Shown: one piece after another, positions 54,868-63,950 of the stretch
How positions within the stretch are numbered: the stretch's first letter is position 1
Layout of the letters: each line of letters opens with the position of its first letter
From: Mucilaginibacter empetricola
GTDB taxonomy: Bacteria; Bacteroidota; Bacteroidia; Sphingobacteriales; Sphingobacteriaceae
DNA: 64,000 nt
Direction of reading: 5' to 3'
NCBI RefSeq assembly: GCF_024808665.1
Contig: NZ_JANUBZ010000008.1
Location: forward strand, 241,539 to 305,538
Position numbers and translations under genes: made by a program
Notes under the pieces: model-generated
Database searches by the model: none
Seen by the model: only the letters and a program-made list of their open reading frames with translations
Told to the model about the DNA's origin: nothing

Positions 54868-57330
54868 TTACTCATAAAAGTACACTCTTTTCACCCTTTG
54901 CGAAACATTTGTTAGTATTTCGTAGGGGATGGTGCCAATTTGGGCGGCAAGCTCTTCAATTCGTAACTGGTCATTAAATACAATTACTTCGTCGCCTTCC
55001 TTAACATCGGTTCCCGATACATCCAGCATGCACATATCCATAGTAATATTGCCTACTGTTGGCGCCTTAACACCCTTAATGAGCATTTTGCCAACACCAT
55101 TACCAAAGGAACGCAAATAACCGTCGGCATAGCCAATACGGACGGTAGCAATTTTGCCGTCTTTTGCCAACTTGCCACTGCGGCTATAGCTTATTGTTTC
55201 ACCTGCTTTAATTTTCTTTACCTGCGAGACACTAGTTTTTAAACTTGCAATGGGTTGTAAGCCACCTTCTGATGCCTTTACAGCAGCATCAACACCGTAT
55301 AAGCCTATTCCAAGCCTTACCATATCATAATGTGCATTTGGCCAGCGGATGATGCCCGAAGTATTACAAATATGTTTAATTACCTTATAGCCCAAGGTTT
55401 TTTCTATTTGCTTAAAAGCTTTTTCGAAGTTTTTGATTTGCTTCGAAGTAAAATCATCATGCTGGCTGGCTTCACTAGCCGCCAGGTGCGAAAATACCGA
55501 CTGCACATGGATGTATGGATTTTTTTCCAACAAATCACACAAAGTTTCAATCTCAAAATTTTCAAAACCCAACCGGTGCATGCCGGTATCAATTTTAAAA
55601 TGCACCGGATAACTCAATACATTTTTATCCTGGGCATATTTAATGTAATCGTCAAATAAGCCAAAACTATAAATAACAGGCTCCAGTTTATATTCCACCA
55701 ACTTATCAAATGCTGATTGCTCTGGATTTAGCACCATTATCGGCAAGGTAATGCCGGTGGCTCTTAGCGCAACACCTTCGTCAATATAGGCTACAGCCAG
55801 GTAATCAACCTTGTTGTATTGCAGCATATTGGCTACCTCAAACGTACCGCTGCCGTATGAAAACGCTTTTACCATGGCCATTACCTTGGTGCCGGGTTTC
55901 AATTTATGGCGATAGTAGTTAAGATTATTCAGTAAGGCATTCAGGTTAATTTCCAAAATGGTTTCATGTGCCTTTTGCACCAATGCGCGACTAATACGTT
56001 CAAACTCAAAACTGCGCGAACCTTTTATCAGGATAGTTTCTTCCTTAAAGTTTAGCGCTCTTAAGTTTTGAAGCATTAATGAAGTGTCGCTATAAAAATG
56101 CTTTTCTGGTACGTTAAAAAGGTCCTGATGTGCCAGCAAAGCTTCGCCGATGCCAACAAACTTGTCGACCTTTTTCAGAGTCACCATATCGGCAACCTGT
56201 TTATACAAAACATCAGGCTGTAAACCAGATTGGAAAATATCTGATAAAATGAGCGTTTTTTTATTATGCTGATTTTGCTGATTCAAAAAATTTAAGGCAA
56301 TTTCTAACGATTGAAAATCAGAGTTGTACGAATCATCAATAACCGAACAATCATTAATGCCGGTTTTTAGTTCCAGGCGCATGCTTACGGCGTTGAGGCG
56401 CTCAATACGTTTGTCGGCCTCTACCGCGCTATAGTCCATGGCCAGCATTACGGCCCAGCAAACAATGGCATTTTCAACAGAAGCTTCGTCCTGAAACGGG
56501 ATGAGGCATTCAATTTCGCGCCCTTTATATTTGGCACGCAGGTAAAAGTTCCTGGAGATTACCGTTTCACTAAAAACATATAAATCGGCTTGTTTAAATT
56601 TGGTACTCCACGAAAAACGGGTTTCAGCTTTAATGTAATCTTTATAGTCAATCAGCTGATCGTAATTGTGAATCAGCAGTCTGCAATTTTTAAACAGCAG
56701 CAGTTTTTCAATCACCTTTTGATGCCTGCTTTCAAAGCCTTCGTCGTGGGCGGGGCCGATATGGGTTAGCACGCCGATAGAAGGTTTGATGATGGCTTCC
56801 AGCTTGTTCATTTCGCTGATTGTGGAGATACCGGCTTCAAAAATACCCAGGTTGTTGGTTTCATTAATCTGCCAAACCGAAAGCGGCACCCCAATTTGCG
56901 AGTTATAGCTTTTAGGGTTACGCACCACATTTTTATCGACACACAGCAATTGATACAGCCACTCTTTAACAATGGTTTTGCCGTTGCTGCCGGTAATGCC
57001 AATCACTTCCAGATCAAAACGATTGCGGTGATAGGCGGCCAGTGTTTGCAGCGCGCCCAGCACATCGTCAACAATCAGGAAATTAGCTTCAGGCACTTTA
57101 ATTTCCGGACCTTGTTTTACCACAAAGTTGCGTACACCCGCGGCGTAGGCTTCGGCAATAAATTCATGGCCGTTTCTGCGTCCGCTTAGGGCAAAAAAGA
57201 GGCCTTCTGACGGGTTACTGATGCGGCGGCTGTCTGTTAACAGGGTACTGATGGTATATTCGTGCCTGATGTTTCCGGTGGCCTGAATGATGCGCTGAAT
57301 ATCTGAAATGGAGTATTGATTACTGGGCAT
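54868..57330 (-). CDS. Bifunctional MurF ligase / alanine racemase
   Basis: 820 residues. N-terminal MurF half (1 to about 450): Mur ligase ATP loop VIGITGSNGKTIVKEWLYQL, the Glu/His region in FEAGISTISEMNKLEAIIKP and the C-terminal DSYNSDFQSLEIAL. C-terminal alanine racemase (about 455-820): PLP lysine in KVMAMVKAFSYGSGTFEVAN, plus YAVAY-type barrel strands, HIKIDTGMHRLGF-like text and VRLGIGLYGVDAAV. It makes D-Ala and then joins D-Ala-D-Ala to UDP-MurNAc-tripeptide, as expected for Bacteroidota, where the fusion is common. Several Mur residues cannot be checked without alignment; whether the MurF half is active is assumed. Confidence 0.92.
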   Translation of the reverse strand: MPSNQYSISDIQRIIQATGNIRHEYTISTLLTDSRRISNPSEGLFFALSGRRNGHEFIAEAYAAGVRNFVVKQGPEIKVPEANFLIVDDVLGALQTLAAYHRNRFDLEVIGITGSNGKTIVKEWLYQLLCVDKNVVRNPKSYNSQIGVPLSVWQINETNNLGIFEAGISTISEMNKLEAIIKPSIGVLTHIGPAHDEGFESRHQKVIEKLLLFKNCRLLIHNYDQLIDYKDYIKAETRFSWSTKFKQADLYVFSETVISRNFYLRAKYKGREIECLIPFQDEASVENAIVCWAVMLAMDYSAVEADKRIERLNAVSMRLELKTGINDCSVIDDSYNSDFQSLEIALNFLNQQNQHNKKTLILSDIFQSGLQPDVLYKQVADMVTLKKVDKFVGIGEALLAHQDLFNVPEKHFYSDTSLMLQNLRALNFKEETILIKGSRSFEFERISRALVQKAHETILEINLNALLNNLNYYRHKLKPGTKVMAMVKAFSYGSGTFEVANMLQYNKVDYLAVAYIDEGVALRATGITLPIMVLNPEQSAFDKLVEYKLEPVIYSFGLFDDYIKYAQDKNVLSYPVHFKIDTGMHRLGFENFEIETLCDLLEKNPYIHVQSVFSHLAASEASQHDDFTSKQIKNFEKAFKQIEKTLGYKVIKHICNTSGIIRWPNAHYDMVRLGIGLYGVDAAVKASEGGLQPIASLKTSVSQVKKIKAGETISYSRSGKLAKDGKIATVRIGYADGYLRSFGNGVGKMLIKGVKAPTVGNITMDMCMLDVSGTDVKEGDEVIVFNDQLRIEELAAQIGTIPYEILTNVSQRVKRVYFYE

Positions 57331-57387
57331 GGTACGAAATTGCTTATATTTCTGTAGATAGAAGAATTTTTAACGAATTTTGGTTTG

Positions 57388-57870
57388 ATGGATTATCCAA
57401 AAACAAATAAAATTTTTACCGAAACCGCTGCACAAGTCAAAGCCGAGAGTTATTGCGCCTACCAGGAGCGCTCGCAGCAGGAAGTGAGGGATAAGTTATA
57501 TGAATGGGGATTGCACAGCCTGGCGGTAGAAAATATTATTAGCAGGTTGATTGGCGATAATTTTTTGAACGAAGAACGTTTTGCAAAAGCTTACGCAACC
57601 GGAAAATTTAAACAAAAGGGGTGGGGCAAACAGAAGATAAAGCAGGGACTAAAATTGAAACGCGTGCCCGATGTTTTAATAAAAAAGGCCTTGCTGATGA
57701 TAGACGGCGACGAATATTTACCGATGTTGCAGAAGATTTTAAGCAAAAAGGCCACATTGGTAAATGAGAAAGACGCCTATAAACGCAAATACAAATTGCG
57801 GCAATATGCTTTGAGCCGCGGATATGAAAACGACCTGATTGCTGATGTTTTGAAATCCAGTGACTTATAA
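57388..57870 (+). CDS. recX: RecX-family regulator of RecA
   Basis: About 160 residues from ATG 57388. Three-helix RecX repeats: AESYCAYQERSQQEVRDKLY, LIGDNFLNEERFAKAYATGK, FKQKGWGKQKIKQGLKLKRV. It modulates RecA filaments. Divergent from murF-alr (57-bp gap); followed by a 111-bp gap to the tRNA genes. Confidence 0.9.
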   Translation: MDYPKTNKIFTETAAQVKAESYCAYQERSQQEVRDKLYEWGLHSLAVENIISRLIGDNFLNEERFAKAYATGKFKQKGWGKQKIKQGLKLKRVPDVLIKKALLMIDGDEYLPMLQKILSKKATLVNEKDAYKRKYKLRQYALSRGYENDLIADVLKSSDL

Positions 57871-57931
57871 ACTATTTAAAAAAAAAGTAAAATTATTCCT
57901 TGCAGAATATTCTTTTCTGTCTATATTTGCA

Positions 57932-57939
57932 CTCCGCAA
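57932..57939 (+). promoter_or_regulatory. -7 box of the tRNA-Gly gene
   Basis: TATATTTG, exact TAnnTTTG match, 42 bp before the tRNA. No -33 TTG at 19-21 bp spacing. Confidence 0.5.
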
Positions 57940-57981
57940 GCGAAAAGGACATAGAAGGAAAGTAAAAGCGGAAAAACCAAT

Positions 57982-58054
<73 letters not shown>

Positions 58055-58135
58055 CAAATCCCTTTCAAAAGAAGGGATTTATTGTTAAAAGGTTTAAACC
58101 AGATGCAATATCGGGATGACTTTTTAAAATCACCT

Positions 58136-58220
58136 GCTCAGATGGTGGAACTGGTAGACACGCAGGACTTAAAATCCTGTTCCCGTAAACGGAGTGCGGG
58201 TTCGATTCCCGCTCTGAGTA
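58136..58220 (+). tRNA. tRNA-Leu (UAA)
   Basis: 85-nt class II tRNA: acceptor GCTCAGA/TCTGAGT, anticodon loop CTTAAAA (anticodon TAA), long variable arm around TTCCCGTAAACGGAG, T-loop TTCGATT. Discriminator A. The serine recombinase gene on the other strand reads through this tRNA and stops in its acceptor stem, marking the element's insertion edge. Confidence 0.97.
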
Positions 58221-59760
58221 CTGAACGGGAAAGACGATTAGACAATCGCTCTTTCCCGTTTTTATTTCCCCCTAACTTACTGTTAATCATATATATTAAC
58301 ATCGCTACTTCATTGATTCGGGCGGTTCGATAACTTTTGCCATCAAATTGCAGTTTTTCCCGATATATCGAACCCAGGATGGTTCTTTTCATAATCGCGT
58401 TCCCGTCCTCATACAAGCTTTCGAGCCTGGAAAGCGCCTTTACAGCCTTTAAAACCATATTGTCGATACTCGCAGTGTTCGATTTCTGTATCTTCATCTC
58501 CGAAAGGGCTGCTTCCAGCCTTTTTAGCTTGTCGTCACACTCTTTCTTCATCATGGCATAATCTTCCGGCTCCAGCTTTTCATCAAATAACATTTCCCTT
58601 GCGGTGGACATCCGATTTTGGATTACCATTATTTGATCGGTGATATACTTGGGTCCATCTAATGCGCCGTTTCTAAATGTTTTATAGACATCGATAACCA
58701 CCTCCTTATACAATTCTGCCATACCAGGTTTCGGAATGAACTTCACTAACTCTTGTATCACTAACTTATTCAATTCATCGGCTTTATAACGGCATCCGCA
58801 ACCATATACATGCTGTGCGTGGTAATAATAATAAAAGCCGCCTTTTCTACCCCTTGACGCGCTGGCCGTTAACTGACGGTTGCAGGTTGCACATTCGATA
58901 AACCCCTGCAAAGGCAAACACTCATTTACTTTTACTGCCTGAAGTCGCAAAACTTTGGTGCGCCCTTTTAAAACATCCTGGACACGGTAAAACAAATCTT
59001 CGGAAATAATTGGTTCATGCAAGCCCTTTACCCATTGTTCTTCCTCATCTTTATACGCTTTAACCACGATTTTACCACAATAGACCGGGTTTCTGACTTC
59101 CCGGTAGAACATCATCCGGCTTATCATAAATCCATTTTTATTGGCCATCTTCCTGATTTGGTCGGGCGCAAAGGTGCCGTCCGCTATCATGTCAAATATC
59201 CAACGTACATGTTTCGCTTCATCTTCGTTGATAGCAATGTATTTGCTGCCATCTTCCCGCGTTTTATTATTATATCCAACTGGAGCTACACCCATATACC
59301 GCCCCTCTTTTCTGGCCCTACGCATCCCATGTTTAACATTTAGCGCCCTACGGTCGTTTTCAACCTCCGGCGTAGCCAGGTAAAACGCCAACATAATTTT
59401 ACTTTCGGGTATCTCCATATTTAAGGGCTGCTCAATGGCTTGCGGTTCTAAATTCAGCCCTCTTAAAGTAGCAATCATTTGATAGGCATCGGCGGCATTA
59501 CGGCTGAACCTATCCCACTTGGTAAATAAAACAAGGCCTGGTATGCCTTTGGTCTTTAATTTCTTTACCTCGAACAAATATTTTTGCCACTCTGGCCGGT
59601 TAAATGTTTTAGCCGAATGATCTTCAAAAATTACCTTCCGAACCATAATGCCATTCATCTCACAATAGCGGTGTAATTGCTCGTTTTGATCCCTTTGCGA
59701 ATATCCCTTATCCGCCTGCTCATCGGTACTTACACGAATATATAAATCAGCACTTCTCAT
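58138..59760 (-). CDS. Serine recombinase of the integrated element
   Basis: 540 residues. Resolvase catalytic domain with the nucleophile Ser in LYIRVSTDEQADKGYSQRDQ and the Arg in FTKWDRFSRNAADAYQ; a recombinase domain (GRYMGVAPVGYNN, VRWIFDMIADG); a zinc ribbon CATCNRQLTASASRGRKGG ... GCGCRY; and a coiled coil. It would integrate and excise the element. The last 40 or so residues (KERLSNRLSRSVLRAG, then the tRNA antisense) are translated from the tRNA-Leu terminator and tRNA-Leu itself, and the stop TGA is formed by the tRNA acceptor stem. The native C-terminus may differ in the excised form. Confidence 0.92.
   Translation of the reverse strand: MRSADLYIRVSTDEQADKGYSQRDQNEQLHRYCEMNGIMVRKVIFEDHSAKTFNRPEWQKYLFEVKKLKTKGIPGLVLFTKWDRFSRNAADAYQMIATLRGLNLEPQAIEQPLNMEIPESKIMLAFYLATPEVENDRRALNVKHGMRRARKEGRYMGVAPVGYNNKTREDGSKYIAINEDEAKHVRWIFDMIADGTFAPDQIRKMANKNGFMISRMMFYREVRNPVYCGKIVVKAYKDEEEQWVKGLHEPIISEDLFYRVQDVLKGRTKVLRLQAVKVNECLPLQGFIECATCNRQLTASASRGRKGGFYYYYHAQHVYGCGCRYKADELNKLVIQELVKFIPKPGMAELYKEVVIDVYKTFRNGALDGPKYITDQIMVIQNRMSTAREMLFDEKLEPEDYAMMKKECDDKLKRLEAALSEMKIQKSNTASIDNMVLKAVKALSRLESLYEDGNAIMKRTILGSIYREKLQFDGKSYRTARINEVAMLIYMINSKLGGNKNGKERLSNRLSRSVLRAGIEPALRLREQDFKSCVSTSSTI
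58224..58267 (+). terminator. Terminator of the tRNA transcript
   Basis: AACGGGAAAGACGATT pairs with AATCG-C-TCTTTCCCGTT (one bulged C, loop AGAC), then TTTTTATTT. It lies right behind tRNA-Leu and inside the antisense end of the recombinase frame. Confidence 0.85.
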
Positions 59761-59768
59761 ACATCAAA

Positions 59769-59921
59769 TTATAATTTTATATAGTGTTCCACGCTTAATT
59801 TAGCGATTTTATACATGAAATCCAAGATTAATTTGGCTTCGGCTATAGTAACTGTTGTACCATGCTGTTTGAGAATTTCGACCGCTTTTTCAGGAGTAAT
59901 AGTGCGTCTTTGAGTAATCAT
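59769..59921 (-). CDS. 50-residue recombinase-associated protein
   Basis: Minus-strand ATG 59921 to TAA 59769, missed by length filters. Product opens MITQRRTITPEKAVEILKQH and has GTTVTIAEAKLILDFMYKIA near the end; two helices, no Cys. It ends 8 bp before the recombinase ATG. I recall near-identical small ORFs next to recombinase genes in Bacteroidota, but cannot name a function. A directionality factor or small DNA-binding partner would fit. Confidence 0.72.
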   Translation of the reverse strand: MITQRRTITPEKAVEILKQHGTTVTIAEAKLILDFMYKIAKLSVEHYIKL

Positions 59922-60055
59922 ATTGCCTTCTTGTTAATTAAAAAAAGCAAATGTGAGCACGCTTTTTATATTAAAAACCACCTTCCAACATACCGTAAGT
60001 CAAAAATAAAAACCACAAGGATTATTCAATACCTTTACTTAAAACAATTTTATAT

Positions 60056-60595
60056 ATGCCGATTTACGATCTTAACGATATTAGTTTTTTACAACATGAT
60101 ATAGACAACAATTTAAATACAATAGGTAGTTTGTATGAAATAAAATTTAAAACTATTGGCGGCGAATATTACCCTAAAACTATTGTTTCAAAAGAAAATT
60201 ATTGGACTTCGGATGCTTGTAAAACCGCCTTCAATAACATGGTTCCCGTTGCCAAGAGTTTATTGAAAGATATGTATGCCGTTTTGGAGAATTATTTTAA
60301 AGCCAAAAATGGTTCATTTAATAAAAATGATAAACACAATTTTGAAAATCAATACATCCATTTAAAGGAACTCAGGCTAATCAATAATAAATTCAAGCAT
60401 TACACGGATTCCGGTGCAGAAATAACGCTAACAGAAATGGTTATCATGGAGTCCGATGGTCACCATATTGATATGCTTTGCAATTTTACCTACAAAGACG
60501 GCAGTTTCGTGGCGCTTAGGTTGGCAGATCTCATAGATGCTTATTTAACGATACTTGAAGACCAAAAGGTAATTTCCATACATCGTGAGAACTGA
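60056..60595 (+). CDS. Unknown cargo protein, partner of DUF4238 gene
   Basis: 179 residues, no signal or membrane segment. Helical pattern with KTAFNNMVPVAKSLLKDMYA, then HNFENQYIHLKELRLINNKF, and a beta-rich end (EITLTEMVIMESDGHHIDML). No family recognised. It is oppositely oriented to the recombinase and 23 bp upstream of the DUF4238 gene, so they likely form one cargo operon. Lower GC than the mob genes that follow. Confidence 0.6.
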   Translation: MPIYDLNDISFLQHDIDNNLNTIGSLYEIKFKTIGGEYYPKTIVSKENYWTSDACKTAFNNMVPVAKSLLKDMYAVLENYFKAKNGSFNKNDKHNFENQYIHLKELRLINNKFKHYTDSGAEITLTEMVIMESDGHHIDMLCNFTYKDGSFVALRLADLIDAYLTILEDQKVISIHREN

Positions 60596-60618
60596 TAAAA
60601 CTATCATCTAACAAGAAA

Positions 60619-61728
60619 ATGAGCATACCCAAGCATCAGCATTTTATTCCGAGGGCGTATTTAAAAAACTTTGCTGTCAATCAGGGCGATAAATTTTTGG
60701 TTGAGGCCAAATTGAGAGACGAAAGCGCAACGAAGAAAGATTTAATAAGCATCAAAGATATTTGCGTAAATAAAAACCTATATACGTTACCCAACAAAAC
60801 GGGTGATGAAAAATATGCATTAGAAAATTATTATGCCGATGAAATAGACAAGGTATATCCCGAAGTTTATGATTGGCTGGTTAACCCTCAAGTTGTCAAA
60901 ATCACCCCTGAACAAAGAATGAAGATTGTGATGACAACCATGAGCCTGTTCTTCAGAACTCCTAAATTTTTAAATAGTAATCAGCGCACAATCAACGCTT
61001 TATTAAACTATGCTATAAACAATGCCCAGGACAAAGACGGAAATATCAAATTCAAATTCAGAGAATACAATTTAGACTTTAACATCAAGGATATTGAGGA
61101 AGTGCGTAACAACTTAAAAATAGATAATAAGTCAAAATTCTTACAGGGACATTTAAAAGACTGGCACGATTTTGTAAGTTTTAAACTCAAATCTGCTATA
61201 TCAGTTTACAAGATTTATGAGGAAACTGAACTAATAACTTCAGATAACCCCGTTATCATGCACAGCGTAGAGAATAATCCCTTTGATTTATTTGACCCAA
61301 CCAATATCATTTCACTGCCCTTAGATAATAAACACTACCTGACAATTTTTCCTAATACAGAAGAAGTTATGTTAGATACAATCCATAGGACAGACCGCGA
61401 TAAATGGTTTGCCTTAACTACCAATATCCAGGTAGAAAAAAACTGTGAAGATTGGATATTAGGCAAGCCTAATTCCGTTATAGCACATTTGGCCGACCAA
61501 ATTAAGTATAATGAGGAAAATGCTGAAAACTTACAAGCTGTTGCCGATATAAAACAAAGAGGTGAAGATGGTATGGAATTGCTTGCTGTAATGCAAGAGT
61601 TTGGTTTTGTACACATAAAGGTCGCTGAAAAAGTTAAAGAAATGCTAAAGCAAAAAATCCATCGGGACGATCTTGAAATACAAAAGATAGCAAAAAGACT
61701 TAATCAATTTGGGTTTGCCACAGACTAA
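60619..61728 (+). CDS. DUF4238-family protein
   Basis: 369 residues. It opens with the DUF4238 signature MSIPKHQHFIPRAYLKNFAV and continues with HQ/FIPR-type helix, then TMSLFFRTPKFLNSNQRTIN, FLQGHLKDWHDFVSFKLKSA, and ITSDNPVIMHSVEN followed by ISLPLDNKHYLTIFPN. DUF4238 proteins are widespread, often in mobile or defence-like settings, with unknown activity. It sits in the cargo of the element with the 179-residue gene. Confidence 0.85.
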   Translation: MSIPKHQHFIPRAYLKNFAVNQGDKFLVEAKLRDESATKKDLISIKDICVNKNLYTLPNKTGDEKYALENYYADEIDKVYPEVYDWLVNPQVVKITPEQRMKIVMTTMSLFFRTPKFLNSNQRTINALLNYAINNAQDKDGNIKFKFREYNLDFNIKDIEEVRNNLKIDNKSKFLQGHLKDWHDFVSFKLKSAISVYKIYEETELITSDNPVIMHSVENNPFDLFDPTNIISLPLDNKHYLTIFPNTEEVMLDTIHRTDRDKWFALTTNIQVEKNCEDWILGKPNSVIAHLADQIKYNEENAENLQAVADIKQRGEDGMELLAVMQEFGFVHIKVAEKVKEMLKQKIHRDDLEIQKIAKRLNQFGFATD

Positions 61729-61734
61729 CCTAAC

Positions 61735-61784
61735 GTGATATTAAACAATATCACATACCGTATGCCCAACGTGTGAAACACGTT
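61735..61784. repeat. Three small inverted repeats after the cargo operon
   Basis: GTGATATT-AAAC-AATATCAC (61735-61754), CATA-CCG-TATG (61754-61764) and AACGTGT-GAA-ACACGTT (61768-61784) follow each other within 50 bp, just past the DUF4238 stop. No T tract. Possible terminator or protein-binding zone at the boundary between cargo and mobilization modules. Confidence 0.4.
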
Positions 61785-61825
61785 TAATTACCCTCCCCAC
61801 CTTTGGCTTTTTAAATAGCAAAGCC

Positions 61826-62002
61826 ATGAACACCACCAAATCCAACGGCCTGAAAGGCCACCCTTTTAACGGGCAATATCAACCCACGATCAAACGCGTC
61901 CGGCAACAGCCCCGTACAAAAATCCGGCAACTCTTACGCGCTTTTATCCCGCTGGAATTGCGGGGGACCGAAAAGCCCCGGCAACAATCCGGTCAACCAT
62001 GA
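61826..62002 (+). CDS. Small basic ORF upstream of mobC (58 aa)
   Basis: ATG 61826 to TGA 62002. Product is Arg/Gln/Pro-rich (MNTTKSNGLKGHPFNGQYQP, then TIKRVRQQPRTKIRQLLRAF). Base composition matches the GC-richer mob genes, which supports coding. Basic charge suggests DNA binding, possibly in the relaxosome. No family named. Confidence 0.45.
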   Translation: MNTTKSNGLKGHPFNGQYQPTIKRVRQQPRTKIRQLLRAFIPLELRGTEKPRQQSGQP

Positions 62003-62098
62003 CCGGCACCTAACAAGGATTTATAAGCCATTATTAAGCATTAACCAAAGTTCCAGGCAGCTTCGGAGTAGCAGCATCGGCCCATCGCGGGATGGGAG

Positions 62099-62163
62099 CA
62101 AGAAGTATTTTTGTCCACAAAAATATTCTTGCCGCCCTTGTGGTCGGGACTTCGCTCGGAACT
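62099..62163 (+). other. Candidate oriT region
   Basis: Before mobC: a long hairpin CAAGAAgTATTTTTGT-CC-ACAAAAATATTCTTG (62099-62131, one bulge), then GACTTCGC ... GCGAAGTC (8-bp arms). Inverted repeats next to mobC and a relaxase gene are where an origin of transfer is expected. The nick site cannot be placed. Confidence 0.4.
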
Positions 62164-62198
62164 CGCGAAGTCTTGGAACTCATTAAAAGGTATTATTT

Positions 62199-62609
62199 AT
62201 GTCCCGGAAAAAGGCAAGCAATCAGGACAGCTTATTAAGCCATCCAATACGGACAAGGGTGACAGAAGCCACCTTTAAAAAACTGGAAAAGCTACAATCC
62301 GAAAGCGATTGTCAGAGCGTGGGTGAAGTGGCACGAAAAATATTATCCGGCGAAAAGCTGAACCTATTCTACCGCGACATTTCCTTAAATGCCCCTATGG
62401 AAGAAATGGCGCTGATCCGAAAAGAACTGAAAGCCATCGGTATCAATATCAATCAGCAGACCAAACACTTTCATACGAGCAAAAGCGATGCGGAACGCGC
62501 CTTTTATGTGAACCGGACAGCAGCATTGTACCAGCGAACGGAAGCCAAAGTGGACAGGTTGCTTATGATTATTTCCCAACTGGCGCAAAAGTGGTTACCA
62601 AGATCGTGA
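62199..62609 (+). CDS. mobC: MobC-type mobilization relaxosome protein
   Basis: 136 residues. Ribbon-helix-helix start (HPIRTRVTEATFKKLEKLQS) and the Bacteroidota MobC stretch MEEMALIRKELKAIGININQ, then RTEAKVDRLLMIISQL. It helps the relaxase bind oriT. It overlaps the relaxase gene by 19 bp, so the two are translationally coupled. Confidence 0.85.
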   Translation: MSRKKASNQDSLLSHPIRTRVTEATFKKLEKLQSESDCQSVGEVARKILSGEKLNLFYRDISLNAPMEEMALIRKELKAIGININQQTKHFHTSKSDAERAFYVNRTAALYQRTEAKVDRLLMIISQLAQKWLPRS

Positions 62610-63859
62610 GCGGTAAAAGTATCAAAGGTGCGCTGCACTATAACGAGGATAAAGTAGCCAATGGTGAAGCCTCATTATTAATGGCCAGCGGCTTTGCCGC
62701 CGATGTGCAGGATATGAATATAGCGCAAAAAAACCAGCGTTTTGAAAACCTCACCATGCTCAACGGCCATGTCAAAACGAACGCGCTGCACATTACTTTG
62801 AATTTTGACAGCAGCGATAAGCTGACCGGGCAGCAATACCAGCAGATCGCTTCGGCCTTTATGGAGCGGATCGGGTTTGGCAACCAACCGTATCTCGTTT
62901 ACCGGCACCACGATGCCGCGCACCCACATTTGCATGTCGTCACCACCAATATCAGGCCGGACGGGCAGCGCATGGACACGCACAATATCGGGCGCACCCT
63001 GGCACTGGATGCGCGCCGGGAACTGGAAGCAGAATTTAAACTGACCAAAGCCGAGGGCAGGCAATTCAGCGATGTATTGGGTATTAAGGCGGCAGACCCC
63101 GAAAAGGCAAACTACGGCAAAGCGCCGACCAAGCATACCATTACCAATATTGTTAATGCAGTTACCCGATCTTATAAATTCACGTCATTAAACGAGTATA
63201 ATGCCATTCTCAAACAATTCAACGTGGTAGCTGACCGGGGCAATGAAAATACGGTGATGTTTCAGAAAGGCGGACTGATCTATTCCCTACTGGATAAAAA
63301 CGGTGAAAAGGTTGGCATACCGATCAAAGCCAGTTCCATTTATGGCAAACCCACCTTAGCGAACCTGGAAAAGAAATTTGAAAAGGGCAAGGAGGGCCGA
63401 AAGCCGTTTAAGGAAGATGTTAAACAGCGTATCGATGGCGTATTCAACAATTACGAACAGATCAGTAAGGGCACATTCATAGAAGAACTGCAAAAGCAGC
63501 AACTCAATATAACCTTTCACCAGAATGTGCAGGGACAAACTTACGGTGCCACTTTCGTGGACAATAAAAACAAAACGGTGTTCAAAGGCAGCGATCTGGG
63601 CAAGAACTATACGGCCAAATCCATCACCGAACGGTTAAGTAGCCAGGACAAAAAGATCAAGCCGGAAAAGAAAACCTATTTAAAGCCGAAACCGCAGGGC
63701 AATCACCTGTCCAAGTCCGGGACAGCTAAAACGTATATCAAACCGCCCGATACGACCGACTACCTAAAGATTGCTTTAACCAAAGGCAGGCCGGACGGCG
63801 GGCCACCACCGACACCGCCCAAAAAGAAGAAAAAGAAAATACGCGGGGTACATTTTTAA
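62591..63859 (+). CDS. Relaxase / mobilization nuclease
   Basis: 422 residues from GTG 62591, inside the mobC end. Catalytic-type Tyr in IKGALHYNEDKVANGEASLL and the metal-binding HUH-type motif in YRHHDAAHPHLHVVTTNIRP (about 101-120). The C-terminal half is Lys-rich, ending KKKKKKIRGVHF. It would nick oriT and lead transfer of the element. Full length for a Bacteroides-type mobilization protein. The GTG start is set by the coupling; no ATG matches the conserved N-terminus. Confidence 0.9.
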   Translation: MVTKIVSGKSIKGALHYNEDKVANGEASLLMASGFAADVQDMNIAQKNQRFENLTMLNGHVKTNALHITLNFDSSDKLTGQQYQQIASAFMERIGFGNQPYLVYRHHDAAHPHLHVVTTNIRPDGQRMDTHNIGRTLALDARRELEAEFKLTKAEGRQFSDVLGIKAADPEKANYGKAPTKHTITNIVNAVTRSYKFTSLNEYNAILKQFNVVADRGNENTVMFQKGGLIYSLLDKNGEKVGIPIKASSIYGKPTLANLEKKFEKGKEGRKPFKEDVKQRIDGVFNNYEQISKGTFIEELQKQQLNITFHQNVQGQTYGATFVDNKNKTVFKGSDLGKNYTAKSITERLSSQDKKIKPEKKTYLKPKPQGNHLSKSGTAKTYIKPPDTTDYLKIALTKGRPDGGPPPTPPKKKKKKIRGVHF

Positions 63860-63950
63860 TCAACCAATTACTTAACAAAAACATTAAAAAGTCCTCCCTA
63901 CCGGGCTACAGTGTGTACACAAATAGGAAGAAAAGTTGGAATTTAGGGGA

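Noticed and set aside
59862..60104. 80-codon plus frame
   Set aside because: Antisense to the well-supported 50-residue recombinase partner and running into the next gene.
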